Origin: Tipula vernalis
Lineage: Eukaryota; Arthropoda; Insecta; Diptera; Tipulidae
NCBI GenBank assembly: GCA_958295665.1
Contig: OY282559.1
Span: 258,608,245-258,672,244 of the forward strand
DNA length: 64,000 nt
Direction of reading: 5' to 3'
Under the pieces are notes generated by a model. The model searched no databases. It saw only the letters and a list, made by a program, of their open reading frames with translations, and was not told the origin of the DNA. Both the position numbers and the translations under genes were made by a program. Shown in pieces: positions 44,149-53,628 of the stretch (position 1 is the first letter of the stretch; each line of letters opens with the position of its first letter).

Positions 44149-45266
44149 TTAATATTTTGTTGGACCGCCTTTTGCTTTTATTACAGCGATACACCTCCGA
44201 TTCATTGAATTTGATAAATTTTTCAAAGTCGCAGGAGATATGAATTCCCAAATCATCATCAACAAACTTTTTAAATCTTCAATCGATTCTGGGCGGTTCC
44301 TTGCTACTTCTAGCTTCATTATAGACCAAATATTTTCAATTGGATTTAAGTCTGGACTATACGGGGGCCAGCTCAACACATCGATACTTTTTCTTCGAAG
44401 TACTTTTTTACCTTTAAATGAAGAGATAAGAAAAAAAAACAAGTTTTTAACAAATTATTTATGTTTATCTGAAAGCCAATTTGTCTATCTACAATTCAAA
44501 ATTAATAACTCACAATTTTGGCAGTACGGCACGGAGCGTTGTCCTGTTGAAAAATGAATTTGCAAGTCTCGCCAAAAAGCTTTAACGCAGAAGGCTCAAA
44601 TTCGTTCTGAAGGACCTGCAGATAACCAGCTGCTGTAACGCTGGAACTAAGGAAGCACAATCGACCGGTTTCATTTCCAGAAAAGCATCCCCAGACCATA
44701 ACTCCTTCTTTTTTCGGTGGAAGTCTTAAAAGACATTCGTTACTAAGTCTCTCGCCAGGTTTTCTCCTTACGAGAATTCTTCCATCTCCAACATGCAGCT
44801 TGAATTTTGATTCATCGGAGAAAATCACATCATTCCACATCTCTGGAGTCCAATTATCATGCTCCTGGGCCCATAGCAAACGTTTTTTTTTCACTAGTAT
44901 TGTGAACTCAGGCTTCTGAACTGGTTTAAGTGCTCTCAAACCAGCTTTAACAAGTCTTTTTCCCACTAAGCCGGCTGAATTTTTTTTTCCCGTTGCTCGC
45001 TCAAGATCCTGTCTTATGTCCGATGAAGTTTTAAAACGGTTCCGACGACTTTGTAATAGTATAAAACGATCTTCCACTGGCGTTGTCTTTCTTGGCCTTC
45101 CAGAGCCTTTCTTTCTTTGTGTACCGCCCATCTCTCGATTTTTTTTTATATTCCACGCAACAGTACTTTTAGGAATGTTTAATCTTTCACCTATTTCACG
45201 CGTGGTTAAATTTTCTCGCGCCAAAATCAACATATTGCTTTTACACTGGTCACTAACTTTTCCCAT
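44149..45266 (-). CDS. Tc1 transposase (DDE), interrupted by intron-like segment
   Basis: This is a cut-and-paste transposase. The first part (45266-44514, 251 codons) has an N-terminal helix-turn-helix pair (LTTREIGERLNIPKSTV, GSGRPRKTT linker), the first catalytic Asp in VIFSDESKF (about residue 150) and the second in FQQDNAP. It then hits a stop six bases past a GTGAGT donor-like site. The second part (about 44411-44149) continues with VLRRKSIDVLSWPPYSPDLN and PIENIW (third catalytic residue, Glu), ending KGGPTKY. A GT..AG segment at 44412-44513 separates them. The parts are in line for DD34E spacing except for one base, probably lost from the A-run after the acceptor. Either an intron plus a 1-bp deletion, or a ~101-bp insertion, explains it. 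Confidence 0.88.
44412..44513 (-). other. Candidate intron in Tc1 transposase
   Basis: On the minus strand the segment starts GTGAGTTATT and ends TTTTTTTTCTTATCTCTTCA plus TTTAAAG, a good donor and a pyrimidine-rich acceptor. It is 102 bp long and contains in-frame stops. The remaining reading-frame offset of one base after the junction is the only contrary evidence. Confidence 0.55.
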
Positions 45267-45802
45267 TTTTTTAACTAAAATTGCACTTTATTCTTTATTT
45301 GTCTAGGATCACTTACAGAATAACTTAATCTCACAAAATATGCACTATTTATACTCAAAAAATAAATTACAGTCAATAAAACATCTGCACCCTAATGACG
45401 GCCAAGAACGGTAGGCGTAAAAAAAAAAATTGCTTGCCCAATTTTTTTGCACATCAGTTGCGGGGTTGTACCGGTGTAATAAAAGCAAAAGGCGGTCCAA
45501 CAAAATATTAATATGAAAGATTGAACTTCTATAAATCAATAAAGAACAAAAAAAAAATAAAAAATAAGTGTTTAATTTATTACAATACTTTAATACCAAT
45601 CAACGTATTTTGAATATTTTGGCATTTTTCGGTGTTTTGCCCCTAAATTGCAGGTCAATTCTTTTTTTCAAAAAATTACGTCATACATGTATTTAAAATG
45701 AAATAATAAACCAATTGCTTTCAAAAGTTTTGTAATTTTAGCAAAAAAAGACTCCAATTTGCAATAAATTTGTTTGCCCAATTTTTTTTTACCAGCACTG
45801 TA

Positions 45803-46151
45803 GTATTACAAAAAATGTAATTGTTGCCAGGCTTCAATTTTAATACTACACTGAGGAAATAAACACAATTTAAAATTTAAGTGCAACTCAATTAAAATAA
45901 TAAATTATTTCTATTTGTGGAGTCCTATTAAAATAAACATTTAGTCACTATGAAATAATGTTGAAAACATTAAATATCTTTAAAAAAGACACAAAACTAT
46001 TGATATAAATAGGCATAAATGTTAAATCAAAATTATTACTGCAATAAAACAAAATAGCGATTTTAAAATAATGTTTCAAACCTCTGATTTAAAAGGAAAC
46101 CAACCTTAATTTTACTGTTTCATTTTCGACATCTCTTTATGTATTCATATA
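45803..46151. other. AT-rich spacer
   Basis: No gene, RNA or terminal repeat recognised between the Tc1 element and the next MITE. Confidence 0.5.
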
Positions 46152-46154
46152 CAG

Positions 46155-46384
46155 GGGGCCTATTCTCGAATTCCACATCTGTCAAAACTCATAAAAATTG
46201 AATTTTTTCGGTACTAAGGGAATATTTCTGAATGGGTATAAGCATGTGGAAAAATTTCCCATATAGGAAAATGTCAATGCCGCATGTGTTTTATATATGA
46301 ATTACAATTTTCGAACGTTTTTTTTTTTAACTTTGACAGATGTCCACATGTGAAAAATTAGTGTGAAATTCGAGAATAGGCCCG
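46155..46384. mobile_element. 230-bp MITE (TSD CAG, TIR SGGGCCTATTCTCGAATTYC)
   Basis: The left terminus GGGGCCTATTCTCGAATTCC is inverted at the right (GAAATTCGAGAATAGGCCCG). CAG flanks both sides (46152-46154; 46385-46387). A second inverted word, CACATCTGTCAAA/TTTGACAGATG, lies just inside. The CAG target and GGGCC-starting TIR match the style of the two Harbinger elements in this window, so it may be mobilised by a related transposase. It is non-coding. Confidence 0.75.
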
Positions 46385-46389
46385 CAGGA

Positions 46390-47314
46390 ATCGAAATCAA
46401 CAGTTGGATTTGTTTGTTCTTTTTTAAAAATAATTACAGTTTAGAAATTAGTTCTAGTGTTTGCTTAAAATATTAAATTTGGTTTTAAGTGTAATTCAAG
46501 TGAAAGGCAATTGTAAAGGCTATTAATATTTACTGCTCAATAGATTGTGTTGCATTTTACGATTCAAAATTTAGCGTAGCGGATTATTATATCTTAAGTA
46601 AACTAAAGTGAAAATAATAGTGTTGTTTGTTACGGCCGTTCAAAACAAATTTATTGCTGACCAAAATAATATACGAACGTTTAAAAACTGGTAGTGTTCG
46701 ACGGCCTTTACTGCACATATAATGAATTGAATTTGATTATTGATGATTTTATTTTTTTTCCTCTCGATTATATAGGTCATTGAACTTTTATTTATTTTTT
46801 ATATAGTATTTCGGCTTATTTATTTTGTATTGATAACGATGAGTGGTGAATCATTTTAGTAGTACCCAAGTATAACAATTCGAAACTCAAAATTGAGCCA
46901 CCGCATTTTCCTTCGACATTTGAGGAAATATTCGAAAGCTAACTCCATAGTTATTTATTAGGGTTATGTATTTTGTTGTTGTTGTTATATATGAACGAGT
47001 TTATATTATTATGTACGGTGTACATTCGACGTCAGTGTGATGCGACGCCATTAGTGTTTTGTGTTAAATAAAGTGTAAAAAAGAAATGTATAAGTTAATA
47101 TATTTATATATATTTATGTAAAATAATTCAATTAATAATATAAAATTAAAATAATTATTTGGTTGACTCATATTAAATAAACATAGAAGTACCACCTACT
47201 TTTACTCTCATTATATGTAGTGTTGTTTATTTTTTTACATAAAATTTACTCTTTTTCAATTTTTATATCATTTATATAATTTAGTTGTACATATAAATAT
47301 ATTTCCAATCTACA
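46390..47314. other. Upstream region of the TNP2-like gene; no gene seen
   Basis: AT-rich, no coding homology. Some or all may be the promoter/5' UTR of the gene starting at 47315, but no TATA box or initiator can be assigned with confidence. Confidence 0.4.
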
Positions 47315-49123
47315 ATGTCTGAAAGTAGTCGACAACGCAGAATAAAATTGGAAGTAGAACGAAAGTTGCCACAATATTCTCAGTATCGAGAAAGCGAAGT
47401 GGTGCAGCCACTAAGTTTTGACCGTCAGTTGTAGCATAAGAATGACAAAAATTCTTGTGGTTCTCCATGAATATTTCTCTTGGCTCCGAAATCATGTTAC
47501 GGCGTTAAAAAATACTCCACGTATTGCCGATGTAATAGAATTTGATTCAGGTGTTACATATTTTTATTTAGGTATATCGAGGGCAATAGATTATTTTCTC
47601 AAAAAATATAAGTCAACAAGTTTTGATAGTGTCGAGATAGATATAGGTATTGACGGATTACCTATATCTAAAAGTTCGAATAGTCAGATTTGGTCTCTAA
47701 TGGTCAATATTGTTGGTTTTCCGGATATTTCCGTGGTTTCTTGTTGTCACGGTAGAAGTAAGTATATTGATTTCCCACGATTTCTTAAAGATTTTATTGA
47801 GGAAATGGAAATATTGGAAGCGCTTGGCTATGACTATGGCAATAAAAATGTGACAATCAAATTGAGAGCACTTATTTGTGATTCCGATGCTAGGTGCAAG
47901 GTTCTTTGCGTAAAATCTCTTGCTGGCTATTTCTCATGTACAAAATGTACAATAAAAGGCACAAAGGTTAACAAAGGCCATATAGTTTTTCCTTATGCTC
48001 AAACTTCAAAATCCATACCCAGATCAGATACCAGTTTTCGTAATAGGTTAAATCTAGAACATCACAAGAAGTTTGAGACTATTCCGTTAGAAAATATTAG
48101 ATTCGGGTTGTGTTGGTCAGGTGCTCATCGACTATATGCATTGCGTTCTTCTAGGTATTACAAAACAGCTAATCTCCTTTTGTGTCAAAAAACGCAAATG
48201 CCCGAATTCTTTATCTCAGGGAAAAATAAAAATAATCTCAGATGATTAGGACCAAATTAAATTACCTAGTGAGATTAATAGGCAGCCCAGAAGTTTGGAG
48301 GAATTCGAGCGTTTGAAAGCAACAGAATTGCGGCATTTTCTTTTGTATACCGGGCCATTAGTATTGAAAGGTAAATTGTCTCCTGATTGTTATTTACATT
48401 TCCTGACTGTGTTGTGGAATTTCTTTACTTTTAAATGAAAGGTACTGCCAAATTTGGAATTCAACGGCTGCTACACTAATAAAAAAATTTGTGCAGATGC
48501 AAGAAGAACTATATGGGGAATCAAGTGCTACTTTTAATATCCACAGTCTATTACATTTATCAAATGACTGCCTTAAACTTAATGCGACGCTAAACGACTT
48601 TAGCGCATTTAGATTTAAAAATTATTTATCATCGGTAAAACTTCAAATCAAAACTGGATATCTACCAATACAACAATTTTATAATAGAATTTCCGAAATA
48701 TATTTATTAAACCCATCATTCAAAAAACAAAAATTTCCTATTTTTAAAATTCACCTAGGAAATCAACATTATAAAAACGTCATTTTAGAAAATTTTAAAT
48801 TGTCCATTGATTTTCCCGACAATTATTGCCTAGTTGCCGCTCAAATTCTTAAAATAGTCTCTATCTTTGTAAAGGACGACATAACTCATTTCGAAGGCCA
48901 AAAAATTCTCCATTTATCAAATTTTTTCGATGTTCCTTTAAAATCTTCTTCGTTGAATATTTATGCTACTAACATTGAGACCGTTTCTTCTGATCAAATG
49001 ACATTTTATATTTCTGATATAACATCTAAAATTATTAAAATTGAAACAGAAAATAATTTAGTATACTATATTTCCCTATGGTTCATACTTCTCGGTTTAA
49101 TTTTAATATTCAACCATAATTAA
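47315..49123 (+). pseudogene. TNP2/EnSpm-like transposase-type protein, frame-broken
   Basis: A first open frame from ATG 47315 (MSESSRQRRIKLEVERK) ends at a stop at 47430. The main frame (47418-48245, 275 aa) then follows. It contains LKNTPR, IGIDGLPISKSSNSQIWSLM, CCHGRSKYIDFPRFLKDF, LICDSDARCKVL and a FSCTKCTIKG cysteine pair. A +1 shift near 48115 carries on with LIDYMHCVLLG and the LLYTGPLVL block (to ~48440). The last frame (48491-49123) has FNIHSLLHLSNDC and DFSAFRFKNYLSSVK, resembling the DUF4218-type C-terminus of CACTA/EnSpm transposases. It belongs to a family common in arthropods and cnidarians that is usually left unnamed. At least two frame breaks indicate a dead copy, unless some are small introns. 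Confidence 0.6.
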
Positions 49124-49177
49124 TTATTATTGAACGAAAATTACAATAATATAAATAAATTAAATAATAAAAGCAAG

Positions 49178-51560
49178 ATGGACACTACGGTAAATTCACA
49201 ACAATTTATTGAAAGTAAGTATTATTAATAGTTTAGTTCTATTATGTTTGTATATTTTTTACACAAATAATACCAATCCACAAACATCACTTTTATATTT
49301 TCAGCACAATTTGATTCACAATTTAAAGATGCCGACTTCTGTGAACTTCAATTCGGTAATATAAGATAGTGCTGTTAGACATTGATATATTAATTTTAAT
49401 TTCCTCTTTAGGAGATCGTGTCCCAATAACTTCAACACAAAACATGGGACAACGCAGGCATAATAGCAGAGCACGCTGTATTTTATAGAGCCATAATCAA
49501 AAAATCTGAGCTTTTATAAGGGAATTAGAAACGAGGAAAAAACGAAACTTTTCATAGTAAAACACACAAAACATATGGGAAATCACTTTTTTTCCTAAGA
49601 CAAATTTTTAAATGAAAACGTTACAAATTCTTAATTATGATTTCTGAAATTCTTTCATAAATTTTTGAATTTCAACATATATGAATATCGTTTAAGTAAA
49701 TCGGTTTCATTTTCTTGTAATAATTGATTTATTTAAACCAAAATATTAAAAAAAAATCATAACAACAGCATTCTGGTCAAATTGAAATAAAAGCTTACTA
49801 CGATTCGTTTCGTCATTAAGTCAATATACATTACATAGATGGCAGTGATGGCCGTCAAAATTTGGTAAAATTGTACCAACAATTACCACCTGGAGAAATT
49901 TCAAGTTCAAAAATTGTAGGAAAAGCAAAACAAATTCACAAAATATAGGAACGTGTGATAATTTTGCGATTAAATAATTTTTTTTCGTATTTTTCTGTAA
50001 CCATTTTAGACATCTTACGTATACTAGTAAAACTAAAGATAAATATAGCAAGTATTATTTTAATTTGTCAGAGCCAACTTTGATGTATTTTTCAAAATGA
50101 AAGTTTGAAAAAATATATTTTAGAAATAATTTAATTTTAATATTTCTGCAATTAATATTTACTTAATACCAACATGGCCTTCTTGTATATTGTTCTTAAA
50201 GATATCTAGAAAACTTTTATATAAACATTTTATAATATTTTTGCTTTTTTCATTGAAAAACTTGAAGCTAAAAAACACTATTTTTACTATGGATTCCTAT
50301 GGAAATCAGTGAAAAGTTGTACCACTAAAAAAGCTTTTAAAAAATACGTCATTAAGATTATGGCTCTATACTCTAGAAGGCTCTGATAATAGGCATCCTA
50401 CCAGCGACACCGAAAGTGAAAATTACACTGATATATTGAAGGTCTCGCTGGAATTCTGACAGTTCACGCGCAGAAAAAATACATAGGTTTCTTAGTTCGT
50501 GGGAAAAATTTTTCCTTAGACTTTGTTTCCACAGGCGTGCAATTTTTTGTTTGAAATCATAATCATTTTGAATGTTTTGGGGCAGAAGCCGGAATCATGA
50601 AATCCGAATAAATTCGAAAAATGGTCAAGGTTACCCAAGGTATTTTGTATGAAATTGCAAATAAGTGAAAGTTTATCCGTTAGTTTGCCGTTAAATATTT
50701 ATTTAATTACGATTTGATACAAAATAACTTGGATAACTTTGATGAATTTTTGAATATATTCTAAATTTTTCATAGAATTGTTGAAAAACACTTCAGCACG
50801 AGATAAAATTCAGTTTTAAAAATTTGATGTCGCGAGTTTAACTCATATTGAAAATGAATTAATTTCGCCATACAAAATTTAAATAACTTTTTACATTTCA
50901 GTCTTAGATCAACAGATAGAACAAACACAATCAACATCTTCAGTTGCCGTGCAGACCGATGACAATTACAATAAATATATCCAGATAGGAAAAAAACAGC
51001 TGATCAATTTACGAGATAATCGCTTAAATATCAAGTATCTCGTCGATTGTGAAAATGCCAAATTTACTTTGCCTTTTAATGATTTGGACAGATTTATTAA
51101 TTTTGATTCTAATTTAATTGAAATCTAAAAAACCATTGCTAATTATAAAATCAAATTAAATTTATTATATATTTATCCATTTATAACCTTTTTTTTTGTT
51201 TTTCAGAAATCCATCTTCATGAAAGAACAAGGCCAAGAATTGAAAAAATTCATTAGAACGAACTACAGAAATATTTTCACTGAGGAAAGGAAGTTTTCGT
51301 TTAATGGAAGGCAAGGGAATTTGGCTGCAAAAAAATTCAATATCACAAAAATTTTAAAAGGTAAATATTTTTGAATAACAAAATTAATAAAATGTAGTTT
51401 GATTAATGGTTCTAAATTTTAGATTGTACTTTGGAAAAGTTCCCAAACACGGCCCAAACACAATTCAACCTAATTTCAACAAATTACTTTTACTATTTAA
51501 AAGATAAATTTGTGAAATACAAAAAAAAAACTTCGGAATCTGCAGGACATACTTAGAATT
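49178..51560 (+). CDS. Multi-exon companion gene, DUF4806-like C-terminus (putative, disrupted)
   Basis: Splice-consistent exons follow the transposase-like gene. They are 49178-49214 (ATG start, donor GTAAGT), 49305-49355 (after TTTTCAG), 49412-~49485 (after TTTAG, same phase), ~50372-50433 (SDNRHPTSDTESENYTDILK), 50902-~51128 (after CATTTCAG; SSVAVQTDDNYNK, LPFNDLDRFINFDSN), 51207-51360 (after TTTTCAG; SIFMKEQGQELKKFIRTNYR) and ~51423-51557 (ending at TAG). The first three exons share one continuous frame of ~45 codons. The last exons look like the C-terminal DUF4806-type domain of proteins often found in multicopy in insects; that match is weak. Exon 3 is broken by a TIR element (49486-50371). 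No donor was found after the fifth exon, so the model is tentative. Confidence 0.4.
49486..50371. mobile_element. ~0.88-kb TIR element in exon of companion gene (copy B)
   Basis: TATAGAGCCATAATC at the left is inverted at the right as GATTATGGCTCTATA. The first ~320 bp match the repeat at 30603-30943. TATA on both sides may be the target duplication or part of the TIR. Companion-gene sequence resumes directly at the right end. The element has no transposase ORF; a weak hydrophobic minus-strand ORF (49821-50051) is not supported. Confidence 0.65.
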
Positions 51561-52155
51561 TTCGAAAACAATGAATTATTTTAAGTTAATTTAGGATAAT
51601 ATTTTTTTAAACAATTAATGAATTAAGTATTTTTGAAATTTATGAATTTCTAGTTATTTTTTGCGTTATATTATATTTTATTAGTTTAATGGAAATTTTT
51701 GATTTTTGAAATAATTTAAAACTTAAATTTAAAATTAATGATATTGAAATGAAATTAATTGTGATAAGTAATTTTCACATAATTGAACCTTGAATAAAAA
51801 ATATTACGAAATCTAAGTGCGTTACAAATGTGATACGAAACTACTAGAAATTTAAAATGAAATACTATGAAATTTATTAAAATTAACATATTATTTGAAC
51901 CGTTTTTATGTACATAATGGATTATATACTGAAATAGAATTAATTAAATTTATTAATTTTAAGATAATTTAAAACCATTTATGAGTAACATGGTTGATAC
52001 CTAATAATTTTAAAAACTATATTACTAATTTTATTTTTGTAATATTCAAACAAATACATAATATGAAATTAACTTAACATTCATAATATGAAAGTATTAT
52101 TATCATTTAAATCAAAAAAGTACCTTGAAATTATCATTAATATTTTTAGTCAGTA
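51561..52155. other. AT-rich spacer
   Basis: No gene or recognisable repeat; low-complexity ATTAATTTT-like sequence. Confidence 0.5.
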
Positions 52156-52165
52156 ACACACTTTT

Positions 52166-52662
52166 TAAATAAATACTTTTCCAAATTTTATTCATATAAA
52201 TCAAAATCAAAAATAGAGTTTTAAAAATGTTTCTACATTTGTGATATACCTAATTGAATTTTAGGTAATGTATACTAGTTTCGAGCAATTACTGCTCATC
52301 TAGTACATGTTAAAAACTCGAGAGTTTTTAAGATATACAGTGAAACTTCTATAAGTCGAATCACTAGTTGCCACAATAATTTGCTAGAGTTAAAGAAAAT
52401 TTGAGACATAGAAATTCCTGTCCAATACAAATTGTGACTCCTGCCACAAAAAAAATTCGATTTATGGAATAATTCGATTAATCGAAGTTCGACTTATGGA
52501 AGTTTTACTGTACTTGAAGATGAGCAGTAATTGCTCGAAACTAGTATACATACATTACCTAAAATTCAATTAGGTACACCACAAATGTAGAAACATTTTT
52601 AAAACTCTATTTTTGATTTTGATTATAAATAAAATTTGGAAAAGTATTTATTTTTACCTTGA
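52166..52662. mobile_element. Foldback element with ~140-bp arms
   Basis: The left arm (about 52166-52307) includes AAAATAGAGTTTTAAAAATG, TAGGTAATGTATACTAGTTT and CGAGCAATTACTGCTCAT. The right arm (about 52515-52662) is the reverse complement with minor changes. The loop holds a separate MITE at 52338-52510. Confidence 0.75.
52338..52510. mobile_element. pogo/Tigger-like MITE (173 bp, TSD TA) in foldback loop
   Basis: CAGTGAAACTTCTATAAGTC at the left pairs with GACTTATGGAAGTTTTACTG at the right. TA flanks it at 52336-52337 and 52511-52512. The terminal sequence is the kind seen in pogo/Tigger-derived MITEs. Confidence 0.75.
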
Positions 52663-52664
52663 AA

Positions 52665-53058
52665 TCTTATTGCCATGTGATATCAAGCTTTAATATGAAA
52701 TTAATGACAATGTTCCAACTATTAAAATTAATCAAACTTGAAATTTACTTATTAAAATAAATAATTTTTTGTTGAAGATTTAAAATCTGAATACATACAT
52801 ATGTACATATGGTATGTACAGATATATTGTAATGTGATACGAAGCTAGAAGTATAGAAATGAAATTTATTTACCAAATATTTAGTATTAGAATTAAATAA
52901 ATTTATTATTTAATTACCAGTAGTATTAAAATGATACCTAAAAATTACAAGTATTATTATGATTGATACCCAAAAACCAAATTAAAACTACCTATTTGAA
53001 ATTTATTTTTCGCATATTGAATTATGTGTAATTTAAAACTTAAAAATGAATATATGTA
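52665..53058. other. AT-rich spacer
   Basis: Nothing recognisable; contains a small ACATACATATGTACATATGG palindrome-like stretch near 52795. Confidence 0.5.
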
Positions 53059-53059
53059 T

Positions 53060-53274
53060 GTGGGGTAAGTAATGCCACTGTCGCATTTAACCCATACTAA
53101 ACTACGCCGCCACTGCGAAAAACAGAGATGCCATTTAAAAAGGAGAACAAAAGGGAGTCGAAAGAAAAACGTTGAAGTGAGAAGAATTAAAAAATAAAGA
53201 GATTATTTTCGGTATAAACGTGTTTTTATTGTGATCAGTTTGAATATAACAAAACCAAGTATAGCGATCCTACA
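53060..53274 (+). repeat. 5' LTR of Ty3/gypsy element A (putative)
   Basis: The proposed LTR runs from TGGGGTAAGTAATGCC to GCGATCCTACA. It is followed immediately by ATTTGGGTACTCAACC, a primer-binding-site-like sequence parallel to the one next to the antisense gypsy LTR at 33.5 kb. Without a 3' LTR the left boundary is an estimate. Confidence 0.5.
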
Positions 53275-53628
53275 ATTTGGGTACTCAACCTAAACGATTT
53301 AAAAAGTAAAAAATTAATAATTTTTATTGGTTAAATTCATTTTTTTTAGTATGTGTGGTTATTTGCTCCGAAGGGTTGACCTGGCGGTATAATCACATGT
53401 TAACAGTTAGACGGGTTTAGAAATAAACATTTATTCAATGAAAAGTCCAATTGTGGAAAAGTGAAGTGCATATTTGTGAAGTTCGAAAAGATAAGTTTTG
53501 GAAAGTAAAGCCAAGTATCTTTATAAAGAAAAGTGAGGTTAAGTTCTGTACAGCCACGCTTACTTAAGCTATTGAAAAGAAAAGTAAAAGAACGCAACAG
53601 TTTTGATAAGGTAAAGTGAAATCAGAAT

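Larger units (their letters stand above)
43859..45800 (-). mobile_element. Tc1-like transposon with ~330-bp TIRs
   Basis: The ends CAGTGCTGGTAAAAAAAAATTG are inverted and flanked by TA (43857-43858; 45801-45802). The inverted repeats continue for about 330 bp (43859-44188 against 45473-45800) with few mismatches. The left arm includes the last codons of the transposase, so the right arm carries a mirrored copy of that coding end. The single gene is on the minus strand. The high TIR similarity suggests a fairly young insertion. Confidence 0.92.

Noticed and set aside
45345..45599. 84-aa minus-strand ORF upstream of the Tc1 transposase
   Set aside because: Lies inside the right TIR and mirrors the transposase 3' end; not an extra gene.
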